Shown here: one piece after another, positions 13,914 to 17,556 of the stretch
How positions within the stretch are numbered: the first letter of the stretch is position 1
Layout of the letters: every line of letters starts with the position of its first letter
Assembly: GCA_002407645.1 (NCBI GenBank)
Contig: DHNU01000053.1
Coordinates: forward strand, 14,077 to 31,632
DNA: 17,556 nt
Direction: 5' to 3'
DNA from: Ruminococcaceae bacterium UBA5408
GTDB lineage: Bacteria > Bacillota > Clostridia > Oscillospirales > Acutalibacteraceae
Translations under genes and position numbers: made by a program
The notes under the pieces: model-generated
Seen by the model: the letters and a program-made list of their open reading frames with translations, nothing else
Database searches by the model: none
Told to the model about the DNA's origin: nothing

Positions 13914-16550
13914 ATGAGCCACAAGTACGTTTACCTTTTCTCCGAAGGCAATGGCAAAATGAGAGAGCTTCTCGGGGGTAAAGGTGCTAACTTAGCTGAG
14001 ATGACAAATCTTGGCATGCCCGTTCCTCAGGGCTTTACTATTACAACAGAAGCCTGCACACAGTATTACGAAGATAACCGTCAAATTAACCCTGATATTC
14101 AGGTGGAAATTTATGAATATCTTGAGAAGATGGAAAAAATCTGCGGTAAGAAATTCGCTGACCCGGTTAATCCGCTTCTCGTTTCCGTCCGTTCGGGTGC
14201 CCGTGCTTCCATGCCGGGAATGATGGACACAATTTTAAACCTCGGTCTTAATGACACAGTTGTTGAGGGCCTTGCAAAACTTACAAACAGCCCCCGCTTT
14301 GCATATGATTCCTACCGTCGTTTCATTCAGATGTTCTCCGACGTTGTTATGGAGCTTCCGAAATCTGAATTTGAAAAAGTTATCGACGAACAGAAAGCTA
14401 AAAAAGGCGTAAAGCAAGATATTGAACTTGACGAGAACGATATGAAAGAACTCGTTAAAAAGTTCAAAGCTTTCTATAAAGAGAAAAAGGGAGAAGATTT
14501 CCCGAGCGACCCGAAGATTCAGCTTATGGAAGCTGTTAAGGCTGTTTTCCGTTCATGGGACAACCCCCGTGCAAACGTATACCGCCGTATGAACGAAATC
14601 CCTTATGATTGGGGTACTGCTGTTAACGTACAGGCAATGGTATTCGGTAACTCCGGTGAAAAATCCGGCACAGGCGTTGCATTTACCCGTAACCCTGCAA
14701 CAGGCGAAAAAGCACTGTTCGGTGAATACCTCATTAACGCACAGGGCGAAGACGTTGTTTCCGGTGTTCGTACACCTTCTCCAATCAGCCACTTACAGCA
14801 GGATATGCCGAAAGTTTACGAACAGTTTGCTAAGATTGCAGATACACTTGAGAAACACTATAGAGATATGCAGGACATGGAGTTCACTATTGAAAACGGT
14901 AAACTCTATATGCTCCAGACAAGAAACGGTAAGAGAACAGCTGCTGCTGCTTTGAAGATTGCTGTTGACCTCGTTGACGAAAAAATGATTGACGAAGAAG
15001 AGGCAATTTTAAGAGTAGAACCGAAACAGCTCGACGCTTTGCTCCATCCGCAGTTCGATGCCGACGCACTTAAGAAAGCTGAAGTTCTCGGCAAAGGCCT
15101 TGCAGCTTCTCCGGGAGCCGCTTGCGGTAAAGTTGTATTTTCTGCTGAAGATGCAAGAGATTGGCACGAAAAGGGCGAGAAAGTTATCCTCGTTCGTCTT
15201 GAGACTTCTCCTGAAGATATCGAAGGTATGGCTGTTGCACAGGGTATCCTTACTGTCCGCGGCGGTATGACTTCTCACGCTGCTGTTGTTGCTCGTGGTA
15301 TGGGTACATGCTGTGTATCAGGCTGCGGCGATATCGTTGTCGATTACGATAAGAAACAATTTACTCTTGCAGGCAGAACAATTAAAGAGGGCGACTATGT
15401 TTCAATCGACGGTTCAACAGGTAACATTTACGGCGTAGCTATCCCGGCTGTTGCAGCTACAATTTCCGGTGATTTCGACCGCTTCATGAAGTGGGCTGAC
15501 TCCGCACGTAAACTCGAGGTTTATACCAATGCCGATACACCTCATGATGCTAAGCAAGGCAGAGATTTCGGTGCACAGGGTATCGGACTTTGCCGTACAG
15601 AGCATATGTTCTTTGAAGGTCAGCGTATTAAAGCAATGCGTGAAATGATTGTTTCCAAAACAACAGAAGAGCGCGTAAAAGCACTTGCAAAACTTCTGCC
15701 TTATCAGCAGGGTGACTTTGAAGGTATTTATGAAGCTATGGAAGGCCGTCCGGTTATTATTCGTTTCCTCGACCCGCCGCTTCACGAGTTCCTGCCTACT
15801 AAGGAAGAAGATATTAAGGAAATTTGCGGTGAACTTAACATTACAGTTGAGTACCTCAAGAATGTTATTGCAAGCTTACACGAGTTTAACCCAATGATGG
15901 GTCACCGTGGCTGCCGTTTAACTGTTTCCTATCCTGAAATTGCAGTTATGCAGACAACTGCAGTTATCAACGCTGCTATTGAAGTTAACAAGAAACATCC
16001 TACTTTCAATACTGAGCCTCGTATCATGATTCCTCTCGTAGGAGAAGAGAAAGAGCTTAAGTTTGTTAAGGATATCGTTACAGAAACAGCCGATAAGATT
16101 ATCAAAGAAGCCGGCGTTGAGCTTAAGTATCAAGTCGGTACTATGATTGAAATTCCTCGTGCTGCTTTAACAGCTGACGAAATTGCCAAGGAAGCAGAGT
16201 TCTTCAGCTTCGGTACAAACGACTTAACCCAGATGACATTTGGTTTCAGCCGTGATGACGCAGGCAAATTCCTCAACTATTACTATGAAAACAAGATTTA
16301 TGAATCTGACCCGTTTGCTCACCTTGACCAAGTTGGTGTTGGCAAGCTTGTTAAGATGGCTGTTGAACTCGGCCGCAAGACAAGACCTGAAATTCACCTT
16401 GGTATCTGCGGAGAGCACGGCGGCGATCCGACATCAGTCGAATTCTGCCACAGAGTCGGTCTTAACTATGTTTCCTGCTCACCTTATCGTGTACCGATTG
16501 CACGTTTGGCTGCTGCACAGGCTGCTGTTAAAGAAAAGAGAGCAAAATAA
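13914..16550 (+). CDS. ppdK: Pyruvate, phosphate dikinase
   Basis: This 878-aa enzyme reversibly converts pyruvate, ATP and phosphate into PEP, AMP and PPi. Anaerobes use it in PPi-linked glycolysis or in gluconeogenesis. Domains in order: an ATP-grasp nucleotide-binding region (about 1-340, GGKGANLAEM, RSGARASMPGMMDTILNLG), the mobile phosphohistidine domain with GGMTSHAAVVARG (His455, with the potentially regulated Thr453), and a PEP/pyruvate TIM barrel (about 520-878) with GLCRTEHMFF, GHRGCRL, FSFGTNDLTQM and ICGEHGGDP (Cys832). All catalytic residues are present and the length is standard. ATAGGAGGTACCATTA precedes the ATG. Codon use looks optimised (regular use of GTT, CTT, GGT and GCT), suggesting high expression. 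It is monocistronic, with its own promoter and strong terminator. Confidence 0.98.
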   Translation: MSHKYVYLFSEGNGKMRELLGGKGANLAEMTNLGMPVPQGFTITTEACTQYYEDNRQINPDIQVEIYEYLEKMEKICGKKFADPVNPLLVSVRSGARASMPGMMDTILNLGLNDTVVEGLAKLTNSPRFAYDSYRRFIQMFSDVVMELPKSEFEKVIDEQKAKKGVKQDIELDENDMKELVKKFKAFYKEKKGEDFPSDPKIQLMEAVKAVFRSWDNPRANVYRRMNEIPYDWGTAVNVQAMVFGNSGEKSGTGVAFTRNPATGEKALFGEYLINAQGEDVVSGVRTPSPISHLQQDMPKVYEQFAKIADTLEKHYRDMQDMEFTIENGKLYMLQTRNGKRTAAAALKIAVDLVDEKMIDEEEAILRVEPKQLDALLHPQFDADALKKAEVLGKGLAASPGAACGKVVFSAEDARDWHEKGEKVILVRLETSPEDIEGMAVAQGILTVRGGMTSHAAVVARGMGTCCVSGCGDIVVDYDKKQFTLAGRTIKEGDYVSIDGSTGNIYGVAIPAVAATISGDFDRFMKWADSARKLEVYTNADTPHDAKQGRDFGAQGIGLCRTEHMFFEGQRIKAMREMIVSKTTEERVKALAKLLPYQQGDFEGIYEAMEGRPVIIRFLDPPLHEFLPTKEEDIKEICGELNITVEYLKNVIASLHEFNPMMGHRGCRLTVSYPEIAVMQTTAVINAAIEVNKKHPTFNTEPRIMIPLVGEEKELKFVKDIVTETADKIIKEAGVELKYQVGTMIEIPRAALTADEIAKEAEFFSFGTNDLTQMTFGFSRDDAGKFLNYYYENKIYESDPFAHLDQVGVGKLVKMAVELGRKTRPEIHLGICGEHGGDPTSVEFCHRVGLNYVSCSPYRVPIARLAAAQAAVKEKRAK

Positions 16551-16646
16551 GTTTTGACTTTCACCATAGATTTTTCGTAAGTGGATACTTACAAAATACT
16601 TGTGGTTCTAGTGGTTATATATTACGTTTGTGTTTAATTAATAACG

Positions 16647-16687
16647 ATAAGTGCATTATCAGTAAAATGATAATGCACTTATTTTTT
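16647..16687 (+). terminator. Rho-independent terminator of ppdK
   Basis: A perfect 14-bp stem, ATAAGTGCATTATC with GATAATGCACTTAT, has an 8-nt loop and is followed by TTTTT, 96 bases after the stop. Confidence 0.93.
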
Positions 16688-16715
16688 GTCATACAGTTAA
16701 GAACGGTTCTATATT
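16686..16715 (+). promoter_or_regulatory. Possible promoter for a transcript downstream of ppdK
   Basis: TTGTCA (16686-16691) and TATATT (16710-16715) are separated by 18 bases. A palindrome, AGAACGGTTCT (16700-16710), sits in the spacer and overlaps the -10, where a repressor could act. Transcription would start near 16722, directly before the structured region. Confidence 0.4.
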
Positions 16716-16721
16716 AGACGT

Positions 16722-16951
16722 TGGGATTTTCAATGCCTGCCCCCTCCTGCGCAGCAAGCAACTAAAAACCGCAAGCAATCTTGTACGGGAGGGAAAAAAG
16801 GCAGCTGATTATTTAAATAAGTAGGCTAAATGGAGGGGGTAGGTCTTAAATATTAATTTACCAGAGCAATTGTTAAAGAACCGTAAGAACATCATTTAAA
16901 AATAATACGGTATATTGCAAACGGAACGTCGAGGACGCCGCCCCCTTTAGC
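16722..16951 (+). ncRNA. Candidate structured RNA, family not recognised
   Basis: No ORF with a ribosome binding site is seen, but pairing is strong. A 13-bp stem with two G-U pairs joins 16735-16747 (CCTGCCCCCTCC core) to 16832-16844 (GGAGGGGGTAGG core). Inside it lies a hairpin at 16769-16788 (CCG-CAAG with CTTG-CGG, loop CAAT). A second domain at 16866-16918 nests GCAAT/ATTGC around CCGTA/TACGG. Competing pairings also exist. The left arm can instead pair with 16788-16804 (GGAGGG and GGCAG). The right arm can pair with 16938-16951, where GCTAAA meets TTTAGC and GGGGG meets CCCCC. A promoter-like sequence lies upstream, but no terminator with a T run ends it. A 6S-like RNA or a regulatory leader are possibilities; I cannot assign a family. 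Confidence 0.4.
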
Positions 16952-16962
16952 TTTAAAAGAAT

Positions 16963-16991
16963 TTGAACAATTAAGATTCTTGTGTTAAAAT
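16963..16991 (+). promoter_or_regulatory. Promoter of the membrane-protein gene at the right edge
   Basis: TTGAAC (16963-16968) and TAAAAT (16986-16991) are separated by 17 bases. The expected start near 16998 gives a leader of about 85 bases before the TTG start codon. Confidence 0.6.
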
Positions 16992-17082
16992 AAATACAAT
17001 AGGATTTCTCAAAATACAAAAGCATGGGCAATATTTTTAAAAATTCGTAATATCTTTAAATTACAAAGGTGGAGGTAATAAC

Positions 17083-17556
17083 TTGAACAGTTTGATAAAT
17101 TTAACGAACAGACAAATTAAGGGAATTGTTATTATGCTTCAGACATTTTTGATAGGTTCTCTTTTTCTTCCTGTGGGGACAACTATCGGTTCAAACGATT
17201 CCGAAAAAGTTTCGCTGAGCGTGTACCAGCTTATTTACCGTTACGCCGGTTTGGGATTTTCTGATGACGCTTTAATTTATATTGTGCTTGCATGCGTTTT
17301 TCCGGGGATTGTAATTTTTTCAATATTATTTTTAAAAGAGAGAAAAAATTTTGGAATATCTGTTATAATCTGCGCATTATATGCATCCGCATCCGCTTGC
17401 TTTTACAGTTCCGCAAGGTGCAAAATGGTGGATTACGCTTCGATGAATGTATTTCCGTATTTAATAATTTTGATTTCTCTTTCTTCAATGATGCTTCTGA
17501 TATTAGGATTTTTTAATGCGCAAAGTGTTCAAAATGCAAGTAAGTCAAATAAAAGG
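17083..17556 (+). CDS. Small multi-pass membrane protein, unassigned (runs off window end)
   Basis: A TTG start at 17083 is set by GGAGGT (17071-17076), six bases upstream. The frame stays open for 158 codons to the end of the window. Four hydrophobic segments are visible, at about residues 14-32, 63-84, 90-109 and 123-144. A short loop with polar residues (SNDSEKVS) follows the first, and a basic KERKN turn separates the second and third. No signal-peptidase site, catalytic motif or known family was recognised. The sequence after residue 145 (AQSVQNASKSNKR) is polar, so the protein or a cytoplasmic part may end soon after the window. It has its own promoter and lies downstream of the structured intergenic region. 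The frame is well supported; the function is unknown. Confidence 0.7.
   Translation, partial: MNSLINLTNRQIKGIVIMLQTFLIGSLFLPVGTTIGSNDSEKVSLSVYQLIYRYAGLGFSDDALIYIVLACVFPGIVIFSILFLKERKNFGISVIICALYASASACFYSSARCKMVDYASMNVFPYLIILISLSSMMLLILGFFNAQSVQNASKSNKR

Noticed and set aside
16722..16951. Known riboswitch (c-di-GMP, T-box or similar) controlling the right-edge membrane gene
   Set aside because: I could not find the conserved cores of these classes, and a good promoter (16963-16991) lies between this element and the gene, so it is not simply its leader.
1..17556. CRISPR array, prophage or transposon
   Set aside because: No spaced direct repeats, integrase or transposase motifs, or terminal inverted repeats were seen on either strand.

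Overview
The window looks like a chromosomal segment of a low-to-moderate-GC anaerobic Firmicute, probably a Clostridia member of the Ruminococcaceae/Oscillospirales type. This is inferred from strong AGGAGG-type ribosome binding sites, sigma-A-like promoters, the glmU-prs-pth-mfd-foldase order, PRD-regulated PTS genes and a clostridial-type pyruvate, phosphate dikinase. No rRNA, tRNA, CRISPR, phage or insertion sequence was recognised.

Layout. (1) 1-720, + strand: the C-terminal part of an unassigned, beta-rich protein whose start lies outside the window, ending in a terminator at 806-846. (2) 879-5703, - strand: a self-contained PTS locus read right to left. It holds an HPr paralogue (5369-5626), a 641-aa PRD regulator carrying EIIB-like and EIIA domains, a UlaB-like EIIB, a UlaA-like EIIC and a SIS-domain phosphosugar protein, and it closes with a terminator at 879-911. 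The EIIC gene is split by an exact 16-bp tandem duplication (1961-1992). Removing one copy restores one reading frame of about 418 codons. (3) 5855-13712, - strand: a housekeeping block read right to left. It runs glmU (short, without the acetyltransferase part), prs, pth, mfd, and then a PrsA/SurA-like lipoprotein foldase with its own promoter and terminator. (4) 13826-16687, + strand: ppdK, transcribed divergently from glmU, with an extended -10 promoter and a strong terminator. (5) 16688-17556: a 395-nt intergenic stretch with unusually good RNA secondary-structure potential, then a promoter and the start of a small multi-pass membrane protein (TTG start) that runs off the window.

How the genes work together. 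The PTS locus encodes a phosphorelay from HPr to EIIA (found here only inside the regulator) to EIIB to EIIC. The SIS protein presumably acts on the phosphorylated product. The substrate cannot be read from sequence. The HPr keeps catalytic His15 but has Arg where the regulatory Ser46 should be, which suggests a transport-only HPr not inhibited by HPr kinase. The housekeeping block supplies activated sugar nucleotide for the cell wall (GlmU), PRPP (Prs), peptidyl-tRNA recycling (Pth), transcription-coupled repair (Mfd) and folding of exported proteins. PpdK interconverts pyruvate and PEP, and PEP is also the PTS phosphoryl donor. The most notable observations are the reversible-looking frameshift in EIIC, the Ser46-less HPr, the truncated GlmU, and the structured region downstream of ppdK.
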